Assembly (NCBI GenBank): GCA_965247225.1
Contig: CBDFGT010000010.1
Coordinates: 1-64,000, forward strand
From: CBDFGT01 sp965247225
GTDB lineage: Bacteria > Pseudomonadota > Alphaproteobacteria > Rhizobiales > Rhizobiaceae
Direction: 5' to 3'
DNA length: 64,000 bases
In this document: positions 26,666 to 34,881 of the stretch, piece after piece
Layout: each line of letters opens with the position of its first letter
Position numbering within the stretch: the stretch's first letter is position 1
Made by a program: the position numbers and the translations under genes
Notes under the pieces: generated by a model
Database searches by the model: none
The model's input: the letters and a program-made list of their open reading frames with translations, nothing else
What the model was told of the DNA's origin: nothing

Positions 26666-27619
26666 ATGGCAATGATTGAAAATATAGCTCCCGTGGACGA
26701 GCAGGCCGGTTTCCGCCTGTCGGAAGCCACTGCACGTGATTATTTTGATCTGCTGAAACCCCGCGTGATGTCGCTGGTCATCTTTACCGCCTTTGCCGGT
26801 CTTGTTCTGGCACCTGGCCATCTTCATCCGGTTCTGGGCTTTATTTCCGTCCTGTGCATTGCCGTGGGTGCCGGTGCCTCCGGTGCCCTCAACATGTGGT
26901 ATGATGCTGATATTGATGCTGTCATGACCCGCACCGCTTCAAGGCCCATACCGTCCGGGCGCATCCTGCCAGGCGAAGCCCTGAGTTTCGGCATAGCGCT
27001 TTCGGCTTTTGCCGTGTGCATACTGGGCCTTCTGGTCAACTGGCTGTCTGCCTTCCTGCTGGCCTTCACCATTTTCTTTTATGCCGTTGTCTACACAATG
27101 TGGCTGAAGCGCTCGACGCCGCAGAACATCGTCATCGGCGGTGCGGCGGGGGCCTTTCCGCCCATGATCGGCTGGGCCTGTGTTACCGGTTCGGTTTCCA
27201 TCGACAGCATCATCCTGTTTGCCATTATCTTTTTCTGGACACCTGCGCATTTCTGGGCGCTGGCCCTGTTCAGGATGCGGGATTATGGCGCGGTCGGTGT
27301 GCCCATGCTGCCCAATGTGGCAGGGGCTGCCACAACCAAAAAGCAGATTGTCATCTATGCGGTTCTGACCGTTGTCATGTCACTGATGCCGGCGGTTCAA
27401 GGGTCTGCCAGCTATGGCTATGCGGCAGTGGCGCTTTGCCTCGGGGCTGTCTTTGTGGCGCTTTCGCTTGGCGTTCTGCGCATGCCGGAAGGCGATGAAA
27501 AAATGCTCCCGGCGAAGAAACTGTTTGGTTATTCCATCCTCTATCTCTTTGCCATTTTCTCCGCTCTCATGGCGGATCATGCTGTGGTGTCATGGCTTTC
27601 AAGCACAGGACAGGTCTGA
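26666..27619 (+). CDS. ctaB: Protoheme IX farnesyltransferase
   Basis: This UbiA-family prenyltransferase makes heme O from heme B, the first step to heme A for the oxidase. About 317 residues, many hydrophobic helices. The first Asp-rich motif NMWYDADIDAVMTRT and the conserved YTMWLKRSTPQNIVIGG and FFWTPAHFWALALF are present. The start at ATG 26666 follows AAGGTCA; the open frame upstream is not family-like. Its TGA overlaps the next ATG, so translation is coupled. Confidence 0.96.
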   Translation: MAMIENIAPVDEQAGFRLSEATARDYFDLLKPRVMSLVIFTAFAGLVLAPGHLHPVLGFISVLCIAVGAGASGALNMWYDADIDAVMTRTASRPIPSGRILPGEALSFGIALSAFAVCILGLLVNWLSAFLLAFTIFFYAVVYTMWLKRSTPQNIVIGGAAGAFPPMIGWACVTGSVSIDSIILFAIIFFWTPAHFWALALFRMRDYGAVGVPMLPNVAGAATTKKQIVIYAVLTVVMSLMPAVQGSASYGYAAVALCLGAVFVALSLGVLRMPEGDEKMLPAKKLFGYSILYLFAIFSALMADHAVVSWLSSTGQV

Positions 27620-27765
27620 TGGACATGGAAAAAATCACATTGACCCCGGTTCAGTCCAGGTCGCGTCGCAACCGCAATATCGCCCTCGGTTTCCTTCTGG
27701 CGGGTCTGGTTGTTCTTTTTTATGTTGTGACACTGGTGAAATTCGCCGGTGGCATGGTGCAATAG
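27619..27765 (+). CDS. Small single-helix protein in the oxidase cluster (CoxF-like)
   Basis: A 48-residue protein between ctaB and ctaG. A basic stretch (SRSRRNRNIA) is followed by one transmembrane helix (about residues 23-42). Its ATG overlaps the ctaB stop (TGATG), and its stop is followed by the Shine-Dalgarno of ctaG. The position and layout match the short CoxF-like protein found in alphaproteobacterial oxidase clusters, thought to help assembly. The exact function is unknown. Confidence 0.8.
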   Translation: MDMEKITLTPVQSRSRRNRNIALGFLLAGLVVLFYVVTLVKFAGGMVQ

Positions 27766-27777
27766 GGAGGGCGCAAT

Positions 27778-28386
27778 TTGACCGGTCCCGGCATACGTGA
27801 CATCAACAAGCAGCGTAACAACTGGGCTGTTGTCGGTGTTTGCCTGTCTTTTGTCTTCGGCATGGTCGGCATGTCCTATGCTGCTGTGCCGCTCTATCGC
27901 CTGTTTTGCGAGGTAACCGGCTATAATGGCACAACCCGGCGTGTCGAGCAGGCTTCCAGTGTCATTCTCGACCGCAAGATCAAGATCCGTTTTGATGCCA
28001 ATATTGATGCCGGGCTGAACTGGGAGTTCGAGCCGGACCAGCGCGAGATAGAAATCCGCATCGGGGAAACGGTCATGATCAATTATCATGCTGTCAACCG
28101 CGCACAGCAGGCCACGACGGGCCAGGCGATTTTCAATGTCACGCCGCAGCAGGCCGGTGCCTATTTCAACAAGATCGAGTGTTTCTGTTTTACGGAGACG
28201 ACCCTTCAGCCGGGCGAGAGACTGGAAATGCCGGTGACATTTTTCGTGGATCCGGATATGGTCAATCCGGAGGAAACCAGAAATATCAATACGATTACCC
28301 TGTCTTACCGCATGTATCCGCATGTGGCGACAAAGCCTGTTGCCGCAACAGACAGCAAGCAGGGGCAAGCTGAAAAGAAACTTTGA
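27778..28386 (+). CDS. ctaG: Cytochrome c oxidase assembly protein CtaG/Cox11
   Basis: Cox11 delivers copper to the CuB site of subunit I. The 202-residue protein has one N-terminal helix (about 16-36), then a periplasmic immunoglobulin-like domain. Copper-binding Cys residues lie in ECFCFTE, with a further one in LYRLFCEVTGYNG. It starts with TTG at 27778, strongly supported by AGGGAGGG just upstream. It sits 12 bp after the CoxF-like gene. Confidence 0.94.
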   Translation: MTGPGIRDINKQRNNWAVVGVCLSFVFGMVGMSYAAVPLYRLFCEVTGYNGTTRRVEQASSVILDRKIKIRFDANIDAGLNWEFEPDQREIEIRIGETVMINYHAVNRAQQATTGQAIFNVTPQQAGAYFNKIECFCFTETTLQPGERLEMPVTFFVDPDMVNPEETRNINTITLSYRMYPHVATKPVAATDSKQGQAEKKL

Positions 28387-28448
28387 CCAACACGCTTTTC
28401 CGGGGTAACCCGGTTGAACCGAAGACTTGAAAGCCGGGGACGACTGAC

Positions 28449-29328
28449 ATGGCCGATACACATCAAAAGAACCACCGATTACCACATTATCGATCCGAGC
28501 CCCTGGCCGCTGCTGGCCTCCATCGGTTCATTTGTCATGGCGATTGGCGGCGTGGGCTACATGCGCTACCTGTCTGGTGGCACATTCCATGTTTTCGGCG
28601 TTGAAATGGCCAATCCCTGGCTGTTCTTCATTGGTCTCGCACTGGTAGTATATACAATGTTCGGCTGGTGGTCGGATACGATCAGGGAAGCGCATGAGGG
28701 CCATCATACCCGCGTCGTGTCGCTGCACCTGCGCTATGCGATGATCATGTTCATCGCATCCGAAGTCATGTTCTTCGTGGCCTGGTTCTGGGCCTTCTTC
28801 GATGCCAGCCTTTTTGTCGGTGAAACCATCAATGCCGGACGCTTTGCGGCAACCGGCGGTGTATGGCCGCCAAAGGGTATCGAGGTTCTTGATCCCTGGC
28901 ACCTGCCACTTTACAACACGGTGATCCTGCTCCTGTCCGGCACCACGGTCACCTGGGCGCACCATGCCCTGCTGCATGGCGACCGCAAGGGCCTCATCAG
29001 CGGCCTTGCCCTGACTGTTGCGCTTGGTATCCTGTTCAGCTTCGTCCAGGCCTATGAATATGCGCATGCACCATTTGCCTTCAGGGATTCCATCTATGGT
29101 GCCACATTCTTCATGGCGACCGGTTTCCATGGCTTCCACGTTCTGGTTGGCACGATTTTCCTGCTGGTCTGCCTGTTCCGGGCCATGAAGGGCGATTTCA
29201 CGCCAAGGCAGCATTTCGGCTTTGAAGCTGCTGCCTGGTACTGGCATTTCGTCGACGTGGTCTGGCTCTTCCTGTTCTTCTCCATCTATATCTGGGGCGG
29301 CTGGGGCGCACCACTGGCTGCGGGCTGA
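28449..29328 (+). pseudogene. ctaE: Cytochrome c oxidase subunit III, apparent +1 frameshift at the N-terminus
   Basis: Subunit III is a seven-helix component of the aa3 oxidase. The body is intact from DYHIIDPSPWP on. The expected N-terminus MADTHQKNH is encoded from ATG 28449 (after GGGGACG) but in a different frame. Removing one C at 28475-28476 joins the two as MADTHQKNHDYHIIDPSPWP, 292 residues. The alternative is a TTG start at 28414 that gives an unrelated N-terminus. An essential gene is unlikely to be dead, so a base-call error should be considered first. Confidence 0.82.
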
Positions 29329-29347
29329 ACATGACTGGATTTGGAAA

Positions 29348-29373
29348 TGGCGGCTTCAGAGCCGCCATTTTTG
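29348..29373 (+). terminator. Intrinsic terminator after ctaE
   Basis: Perfect arms ATGGCGGCT (29348-29356) and AGCCGCCAT (29361-29369) with a TCAG loop and a T5 tail. This probably ends the main ctaC-ctaE transcript and separates it from the toxin-antitoxin pair. Confidence 0.85.
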
Positions 29374-29407
29374 TATGTTGACAGCACGTATCTGGCTGGA
29401 TACTTTT

Positions 29408-29719
29408 ATGGCACTTCAGTTTTCAGCGACAGCAGAATTTTCAGATTGGCTTTCAGGACTTGCGGACAGCAAGGCAAAAGCGAGAATTCTCGCAAGGATC
29501 AGGTCCGCAGAACTTGGAAATTTTGGAGATTGCAAACCGGTCGGCGACAGTGTGTGTGAGATGAGAATACACTATGGCCCCGGCTACAGGGTCTATTACA
29601 TGAGAACTGGAGATATTATCTATGTCCTTCTGGCTGGTGGGAACAAGGCCACACAGAAGGCAGATATAAAACGGGCCATTGCGCTTTCAAAGACGCTGAA
29701 AGGTGAACACAGTGCTTGA
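29408..29719 (+). CDS. RelE/HigB-type toxin (phage Gp49-like)
   Basis: About 103 residues of a RelE-superfamily mRNA interferase, first gene of a HigBA-like pair. The family pattern is visible in WLSGLADSKAKARILARI, GNFGDCKPVGDSVCEMRI, GPGYRVYYMR and VLLAGGNKATQKADIKRA. Toxin-first order and the 17-bp overlap with the next gene fit this class. It is inserted between ctaE and DUF983-surf1, which are usually neighbours. Confidence 0.87.
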   Translation: MALQFSATAEFSDWLSGLADSKAKARILARIRSAELGNFGDCKPVGDSVCEMRIHYGPGYRVYYMRTGDIIYVLLAGGNKATQKADIKRAIALSKTLKGEHSA

Positions 29720-30008
29720 TTTAATTCGCTTTGATCCGGTTGATTACCTGGATTCGCAAGAAACAGCTATTGCGTATTTGACTGCAGCACTGGAAGACGA
29801 AAACCCGGATGTTTTTATAGCTGCTATCGGTGATGTTGCCCGTTGGCATGGTATGACCGACATTTCAAATGCAACAGGTTTGGGCAGGGAAAGCCTCTAT
29901 AAATCATTGCGGTCGGGTTCAAAGACGCGGTTTGAGACGATCCGGAAAGTGACAGGGTCTCTGGGCCTGAAATTGGTGATTGAACCCGTTAACAAACGGG
30001 CTTCATAA
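29703..30008 (+). CDS. HigA-like addiction-module antidote protein
   Basis: A 101-residue antitoxin with a helix-turn-helix C-terminal half (TDISNATGLGRESLYKSLRSG). The N-terminal FDPVDYLDSQETAIAYL is typical of the putative addiction module antidote family. It starts at GTG 29703, or at GTG 29712, inside the toxin gene. It is expected to bind and neutralise the toxin and repress the operon. Confidence 0.85.
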   Translation: MNTVLDLIRFDPVDYLDSQETAIAYLTAALEDENPDVFIAAIGDVARWHGMTDISNATGLGRESLYKSLRSGSKTRFETIRKVTGSLGLKLVIEPVNKRAS

Positions 30009-30040
30009 CCAGTATCCCGGATCCGGAACAGGGACACCCC

Positions 30041-30214
30041 ATGAACATCCGCAATGAGAGCCATGCCACTGGTAGCCGCTATGTGGCAGCCCTTCCGGAA
30101 GGTACCGCAGAGATGAGTTTTTCGCGGGCATCCCCGCATCTCGTCATTATGGATCATACATTCATGGCCGTGAACCATCCGGAGGGCAGGGGCATCGGGC
30201 AAAAGCAGGTATAG
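30041..30214 (+). pseudogene. GNAT acetyltransferase remnant (YjdJ-like, truncated)
   Basis: The 57-codon frame encodes MNIRNESHATGSRYVAALPE then MSFSRASPHLVIMDHT, the N-terminal half of small GNAT proteins of about 90-100 residues. The acetyl-CoA-binding loop is degraded to HPEGRGIGQ, and a stop follows at once. The C-terminal half is not found downstream in any frame. It is probably a decayed gene that arrived with, or was disrupted by, the neighbouring toxin-antitoxin module. Confidence 0.6.
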
Positions 30215-30289
30215 CCTTTCTGTCGCATTTCCCTCCGGCCTCGCGATAGGCTATAGATCCGGTGACGCATTCACAGAACGGACACTGCC

Positions 30290-30673
30290 ATGAGCGAAGA
30301 CGAAGCCCTGTTCCCTCCCGTTGATCCTTTCAGGGTCGGCTTGTCGGCCTGTTGCCCGCGCTGCGGTCAGGGCAAGCTGTTCGACGGATTCCTGAAGGTC
30401 AGGCCGCAATGCCGCAACTGCGGTCTGGATTACAGCTTTGCCGACAGCGGCGACGGCCCGGTAGTGTTCGTCATTCTCATTGTCGGTTTTCTGGTGGTTG
30501 GCGCTGCGCTCTGGCTGGAAGTCAATTACAATCCGCCGCTCTGGCTGCATTTCCTGTTGTGGTTTCCGCTGGCCACCGGTCTCAGCCTGTTGGTCATGCG
30601 TCTGCTCAAGGGCCTGCTGATTTCGCTGCAATATGCCAACAAGGCCAAGCCGGGTGAAATGGACCGTGGTTGA
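30290..30673 (+). CDS. DUF983 zinc-ribbon membrane protein
   Basis: A 127-residue protein with an N-terminal zinc ribbon (CPRCGQGKLF and CRNCGLDY, four Cys) and two transmembrane helices (about residues 55-75 and 82-102). DUF983 genes sit between ctaE and surf1 in many alphaproteobacteria and are thought to assist oxidase biogenesis. Its stop overlaps the surf1 GTG start. Confidence 0.9.
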   Translation: MSEDEALFPPVDPFRVGLSACCPRCGQGKLFDGFLKVRPQCRNCGLDYSFADSGDGPVVFVILIVGFLVVGAALWLEVNYNPPLWLHFLLWFPLATGLSLLVMRLLKGLLISLQYANKAKPGEMDRG

Positions 30674-31424
30674 TAGCAACACAAACCTGCCTGTTCCAAA
30701 ACCGGCAAAAATGGGTCTGGCCACCTTTGTCGTACTCGCCATTGTTCTGGTCATTCTTCTGGTTCTGGGCACATGGCAGGTCCAGCGTCTGGCCTGGAAA
30801 GAGGCGCTGCTGGCCGATATCACCAGCCGTCTGGCCATGCCTGCCGCCCCTCTGGCCGATATTCTGGCCTTGCAGGCCGCCGGAACCGATATTGAATATC
30901 GCCCTGTCTTTGTTGATGGCGTGTTTGACCATACAAGGGAACGTCATTTTCTGGCAACGCAGGATGGCCAGCCGGGGTTCCATGTCTATACGCCGCTGAT
31001 CCTGGCCGACGGGCAGGTTCTGTTCGTCAATCGCGGCTTTGTTCCCCTGCAAATGGAGAGGCCGGAAACCCGCAGCGCCGGCAATCCGGCGGGCCCTGTG
31101 CATATTGTCGGCCTTGCCCGCCAAAAGCTGGAGGCCAAACCCTCCGCCATGGTTCCCGACAATGACCCTTCCGGAAACATGTTTTTCTGGAAGGATCTGG
31201 ATGCCATGGCGCAAAGCGCGCACTATCCTGTCAGCCGTGTGCTGCAGATCTTTGTCGATGCAGACAAGACACCCAATCCGGGTTTCTATCCGCAAGGCGG
31301 GGTCACCATCATTGATTTGCCCAACAATCACCTGCAATATGCCGTCACCTGGTATGGCCTGGCCGTCGCTCTGGTGGTGATTGCGTTCATCCTCTGGTGG
31401 CGTGGCCGGCAGAAGTCTGCGTAA
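30666..31424 (+). CDS. surf1: SURF1 family oxidase assembly protein
   Basis: SURF1 helps insert heme a into subunit I. About 252 residues with an N-terminal helix (LATFVVLAIVLVILLVLGTWQVQRL) and a C-terminal helix (YGLAVALVVIAFILWW), bracketing a periplasmic domain. Conserved GTWQVQRLAWK, ERHFLATQ, VNRGFVP and NNHLQYAVTWYGLA are visible. The GTG at 30666 overlaps the DUF983 stop by 8 bp, which supports coupled translation. Confidence 0.93.
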   Translation: MVDSNTNLPVPKPAKMGLATFVVLAIVLVILLVLGTWQVQRLAWKEALLADITSRLAMPAAPLADILALQAAGTDIEYRPVFVDGVFDHTRERHFLATQDGQPGFHVYTPLILADGQVLFVNRGFVPLQMERPETRSAGNPAGPVHIVGLARQKLEAKPSAMVPDNDPSGNMFFWKDLDAMAQSAHYPVSRVLQIFVDADKTPNPGFYPQGGVTIIDLPNNHLQYAVTWYGLAVALVVIAFILWWRGRQKSA

Positions 31425-31488
31425 ACATCCTTTTCAGGCTTTCGGATGGGGCGTGATTCCTTTATGCAGGGAAGGAATTGACCGATGG

Positions 31489-31929
31489 ATGGAAACTGCC
31501 ATGTCGACGATCGCTGCCATACTCGTTTTCCTTGTTGCGCTGGAACATCTGTATATTCTGGTTCTGGAAATGTTTTTGTGGACCACGCCGCGCGCGCGGA
31601 AAACCTTTGGCACCACGCCGGATTTTGCGGCCGCAAGCAAGGGGCTTGCCGCCAACCAGGGGCTCTACAACGGCTTTCTGGCCGCAGGTCTTGTCTGGAG
31701 CCTCTTGCATGGCAACGCCATTTTTGCCTTCCAGCTGAAGCTGTTTTTCCTGTGCTGCGTCCTGGTGGCCGCCCTTTATGGTGCGCTCAGTGTCAGGCCG
31801 CGGATATTCGTGGTTCAGGGTGTGCCGGCGCTGGCGGCTCTTGTCGCTGTCTTGTTGTTTGCCAATCCCTATGGCGCAGTCGGCAGCGTTACGGTTGCCG
31901 CGCTGCAATCCCTCCTGGGCGTGTTTTAG
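31489..31929 (+). CDS. DUF1304 membrane protein
   Basis: A four-helix membrane protein of about 146 residues with the family start LVALEHLYILVLEMFLW followed by TTPRARKTFG and ASKGLAANQGLYNGFLAAGL. DUF1304 function is unknown. The ATG at 31489 has GGAAGGA upstream; an ATG at 31501 (MSTIAAILV) agrees better with family length. It lies between surf1 and ispH on the same strand. Confidence 0.85.
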   Translation: METAMSTIAAILVFLVALEHLYILVLEMFLWTTPRARKTFGTTPDFAAASKGLAANQGLYNGFLAAGLVWSLLHGNAIFAFQLKLFFLCCVLVAALYGALSVRPRIFVVQGVPALAALVAVLLFANPYGAVGSVTVAALQSLLGVF

Positions 31930-31938
31930 GCGGTGTCC

Positions 31939-32937
31939 ATGATCATGAAACGTCCCGTTACCATCCGTCTGTGCGGCCCGCGCGGTTTTTGCGCCGGTGT
32001 TGACCGCGCCATCCAGATTGTCGTTCTGGCGCTCAAGCAATATGGCGCACCGGTCTATGTCCGCCACGAAATCGTCCACAACCGGTATGTGGTGGAAGGG
32101 CTGGAGGCAAAAGGTGCCATCTTTGTCGAGGAGCTGGATGAAATTCCGGCAGAACACCGCGCCCAGCCTGTGGTGTTCTCCGCCCATGGTGTGCCGAAAT
32201 CCGTTCCGGAAGATGCGATCGCCCGCAACCTGTTCTATCTTGATGCCACATGTCCGCTTGTGTCCAAGGTCCACAAGCAGGCCATGCGCCACCAGCGCAT
32301 GGGCCGCCATGTCATCCTCATCGGCCATGCAGGCCATCCGGAAGTGATAGGTACCATGGGGCAATTGCCGGAAGGTTCGGTTTCCCTGATCGAGACCATT
32401 GCCGATGCCGATGCCTATGTCCCGCCGGATGCGCAAAATCTCGGCTATGTCACCCAGACCACCCTGTCGGTGGATGATACCGCAGGCGTGATCAAACGCC
32501 TGCACGAGCGTTTCCCCGATCTGACCGCACCTGCGGCAGACAGCATCTGCTATGCCACCACCAACCGGCAGGAGGCCGTCAAGCAGGCGGCCCCCGGCTG
32601 TGACCTGTTTCTCATTGTCGGCGCTCCCAATTCGTCCAATTCCAGGCGCCTCGTCGAAGTGGCCCACCGGGCTGGCGCAAAAACATCATTGCTGGTGCAG
32701 CGTGCCGCAGACATTGAATGGGAAAGCCTGGGACCGGTCTCTGTTGTCGGCCTGTCTGCCGGTGCGTCTGCGCCGGAAGTCATCGTCAATGAAATCATCG
32801 AGGCCTTCCGCGAGCGCTATCAAGCCACGGTGGAACTGGCCGATACCGTGGAAGAAACAGAAAATTTCCTTGTCAACCGCGAGCTGCGCCATGTGGCGCT
32901 GACGGCAGCCGACATGGCCTTTGTCAACGGAGAATGA
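31939..32937 (+). CDS. ispH: 4-hydroxy-3-methylbut-2-enyl diphosphate reductase
   Basis: This is the final enzyme of the MEP isoprenoid pathway, producing IPP and DMAPP with a [4Fe-4S] cluster. About 332 residues. The three cluster Cys residues are in RGFCAGV, DATCPLV and DSICYATTNRQ. The conserved His residues lie in HEIVHN and IGHAGHPEV, and SSNSRRLVEVA binds substrate. An in-frame GTG at 31933 and ATG at 31945 are alternative starts. It directly precedes thrB, with adjacent stop and start. Confidence 0.97.
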   Translation: MIMKRPVTIRLCGPRGFCAGVDRAIQIVVLALKQYGAPVYVRHEIVHNRYVVEGLEAKGAIFVEELDEIPAEHRAQPVVFSAHGVPKSVPEDAIARNLFYLDATCPLVSKVHKQAMRHQRMGRHVILIGHAGHPEVIGTMGQLPEGSVSLIETIADADAYVPPDAQNLGYVTQTTLSVDDTAGVIKRLHERFPDLTAPAADSICYATTNRQEAVKQAAPGCDLFLIVGAPNSSNSRRLVEVAHRAGAKTSLLVQRAADIEWESLGPVSVVGLSAGASAPEVIVNEIIEAFRERYQATVELADTVEETENFLVNRELRHVALTAADMAFVNGE

Positions 32938-33900
32938 ATGGCAGTCTATACCGATATCAGCGACGATGATCTTGCCGCCTTCCTGGCGGATTATGATGTC
33001 GGCACGCTGACCTCCTGCAAGGGCATTGCCGAAGGCGTGGAAAATTCCAATTTCCTGCTGCACACCACCACGGCACCCTACATTCTGACCCTGTATGAAA
33101 AGCGGGTTGACCCGGATGACCTGCCGTTCTTTCTGGGGCTGATGCAGCATCTCAATGCCAGTGGCCTGTCCTGCCCGCTGCCGCTGATCCGCAGGGACGG
33201 ACAGATGCTGGGCGAACTGTCCGGCCGTCCTGCCGCCATGGTCACCTTTCTCGAAGGCATGTGGCTGCGCAAGTCCGAGGCCCGTCATTGCCGCGAAGTG
33301 GGCAGTGCGCTGGCGCAGATGCATGTGGCGGGCAAGGGTTTTGCCAGAACCCGCGCCAATGCCCTGTCCGTGTCCGGCTGGCGTCCGCTCTGGGAAAAGT
33401 CGGTGGCGCGTGTTGACGAGGTCGAGACGGGCCTGAAAGACGAGATCGCCGGCCATCTGGAGGCGCTGGAAGCCGCCTGGCCGAAGGATCTGCCAACAGG
33501 CGTCATCCATGCCGATCTGTTTCCCGACAACGTGTTCTTTCTGGGCGACCGGCTCTCCGGCCTGATTGATTTCTATTTTGCCTGCAATGATATTCTGGCC
33601 TATGATGTCGCCATCTGCCTGAATGCCTGGTGCTTTGAAAAGGATGGCGCGTTCAACATCACCAAGGGCATGGCGCTTCTGGCGGGCTATCAGTCTGTTC
33701 GCCCGCTTTCCTCTGCTGAAGTCAACGCTTTGCCCATGCTGGCGCGGGGGTCTGCCCTGCGGTTCTTTCTCACCCGTCTTTATGATTGGCTGATGACGCC
33801 GGAAGGGGCCATGGTGACGAAAAAAGACCCGCTGGAATATCTGAAAAAGCTGCGCTTCCATGCCCATGTCAGGGATGCAGCCGAATATGGAATGCAGTAA
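32938..33900 (+). CDS. thrB: Homoserine kinase, type II (APH-like)
   Basis: Phosphorylates homoserine for threonine synthesis. Alphaproteobacterial ThrB belongs to the aminoglycoside-phosphotransferase fold rather than the GHMP family. About 320 residues. The catalytic loop VIHADLFPDNVFF (about residue 187) and the metal-binding LIDFYFAC are present, as is EGVENSNFLL near the N-terminus. The ATG abuts the ispH stop. thrC lies 13 kb away on the other strand. Confidence 0.95.
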   Translation: MAVYTDISDDDLAAFLADYDVGTLTSCKGIAEGVENSNFLLHTTTAPYILTLYEKRVDPDDLPFFLGLMQHLNASGLSCPLPLIRRDGQMLGELSGRPAAMVTFLEGMWLRKSEARHCREVGSALAQMHVAGKGFARTRANALSVSGWRPLWEKSVARVDEVETGLKDEIAGHLEALEAAWPKDLPTGVIHADLFPDNVFFLGDRLSGLIDFYFACNDILAYDVAICLNAWCFEKDGAFNITKGMALLAGYQSVRPLSSAEVNALPMLARGSALRFFLTRLYDWLMTPEGAMVTKKDPLEYLKKLRFHAHVRDAAEYGMQ

Positions 33901-33928
33901 AGCCCATGTCATGAAGGTTTGTATGAAG

Positions 33929-33985
33929 GCATGTCGCGCAAAAGCGTGCCAGGCGAATCCGAAAGATCGCAACGCGCGTTAATTC
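33929..33985. repeat. Shortened copy of the rhizobial composite repeat (copy 2)
   Basis: GCATGTCGCGCAAAAGCGTG, then CGAATCCGAAAGATCGCAAC, matches the outer parts of the element at 3428-3530 with the middle deleted. It separates thrB from rnhA. Confidence 0.5.
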
Positions 33986-33998
33986 CGGAAAGGTGCTG

Positions 33999-34439
33999 AT
34001 GAAGACTGTTGATATTTTCACCGATGGTGCCTGTTCGGGCAATCCCGGCCCCGGCGGCTGGGGCGCGATCCTGCGTTATGGGGAAACCGAAAAGGAATTG
34101 TGCGGCGGCGAGGCCGACACCACCAACAACCGTATGGAACTGATGGCCGCCATTGCGGCGCTGAATGCCCTGAAATCGGCCTGCCAGGTCAATCTTTATA
34201 CCGACAGTGCCTATGTCAAGGACGGTATTACCAAATGGATCAACGGCTGGAAGCGCAATGGCTGGAAAACAGCCGACAAGAAACCGGTGAAGAATATGGA
34301 ACTCTGGCAGGCGCTGGAAGAGGCCCGCAACCGCCACGAGGTGACCCTGCACTGGGTCAAGGGCCATGCCGGCCACCCGGAAAACGAACGCGCCGACGAA
34401 CTGGCCCGCAAGGGCATGGAGCCGTTCAGGGGCCGGTAA
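33999..34439 (+). CDS. rnhA: Ribonuclease HI
   Basis: Degrades RNA in RNA-DNA hybrids. About 146 residues. The four catalytic acidic residues are in IFTDGACSGNPGPGGW, NRMELMAAIAAL, YTDSAYVKDGI and NERADELARKG, and the conserved HWVKGHAGHPENE is present. The ATG at 33999 follows GGAAAGG. It is downstream of ispH-thrB, as in many Hyphomicrobiales. Confidence 0.97.
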   Translation: MKTVDIFTDGACSGNPGPGGWGAILRYGETEKELCGGEADTTNNRMELMAAIAALNALKSACQVNLYTDSAYVKDGITKWINGWKRNGWKTADKKPVKNMELWQALEEARNRHEVTLHWVKGHAGHPENERADELARKGMEPFRGR

Positions 34440-34514
34440 CCTGCCGCAAAACACCGTCCTTGCATTCCGCAGCCTTTATCGCCATGTTCCCCTTTCAGGA
34501 ACAGGGAGGGGACT

Positions 34515-34823
34515 ATGATCCTGCATTGTGTGTTCATTCGCTTCAAGGACAGCGTCAAGGGCGATATCCGCCAGGGACTGTATGACGACATTGCCGCGCT
34601 CAGGGGCATGATTCCGGGAATTCTGGAGGTGAAATCGGGCAAGAACACGTCACCCGAAGGCCTGCATGGCGGCTTTGAGCATGGCTTCATCGTCACATTT
34701 GAAAGTGAGGAAACCAGGGATGCCTATCTGCCGCACCCTGCGCATGTGGCGGTTGGCAGGCGTATTGCGGAAGCCGCAGAAGGCGGTCTTTCCGGCATTA
34801 TGGTCTTTGACATGGCGGTATAA
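34515..34823 (+). CDS. Dabb (stress-responsive A/B barrel) family protein
   Basis: A 102-residue single-domain ferredoxin-like protein. MILHCVFIRFKD starts the domain, and the family pattern continues with FEHGFIVTFESEETRDAYLPHPAHV. Such proteins dimerise; functions range from stress responses to polyketide cyclisation, so no specific role is proposed. It has its own start after AGGGAGGGG and ends at a shared terminator. Confidence 0.88.
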   Translation: MILHCVFIRFKDSVKGDIRQGLYDDIAALRGMIPGILEVKSGKNTSPEGLHGGFEHGFIVTFESEETRDAYLPHPAHVAVGRRIAEAAEGGLSGIMVFDMAV

Positions 34824-34839
34824 TAACCGGCATAAAATC

Positions 34840-34864
34840 GGCCGGACACATTGCCCGGCCTTTT
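34840..34864. terminator. Terminator between the Dabb gene and the zinc transport operon
   Basis: Arms GGCCGG (34840-34845) and CCGGCC (34855-34860) are followed by TTTT on the plus strand. The two neighbouring genes converge here, so it may stop transcription from both sides. Confidence 0.65.
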
Positions 34865-34881
34865 CATGCGGCAAAACCGTT

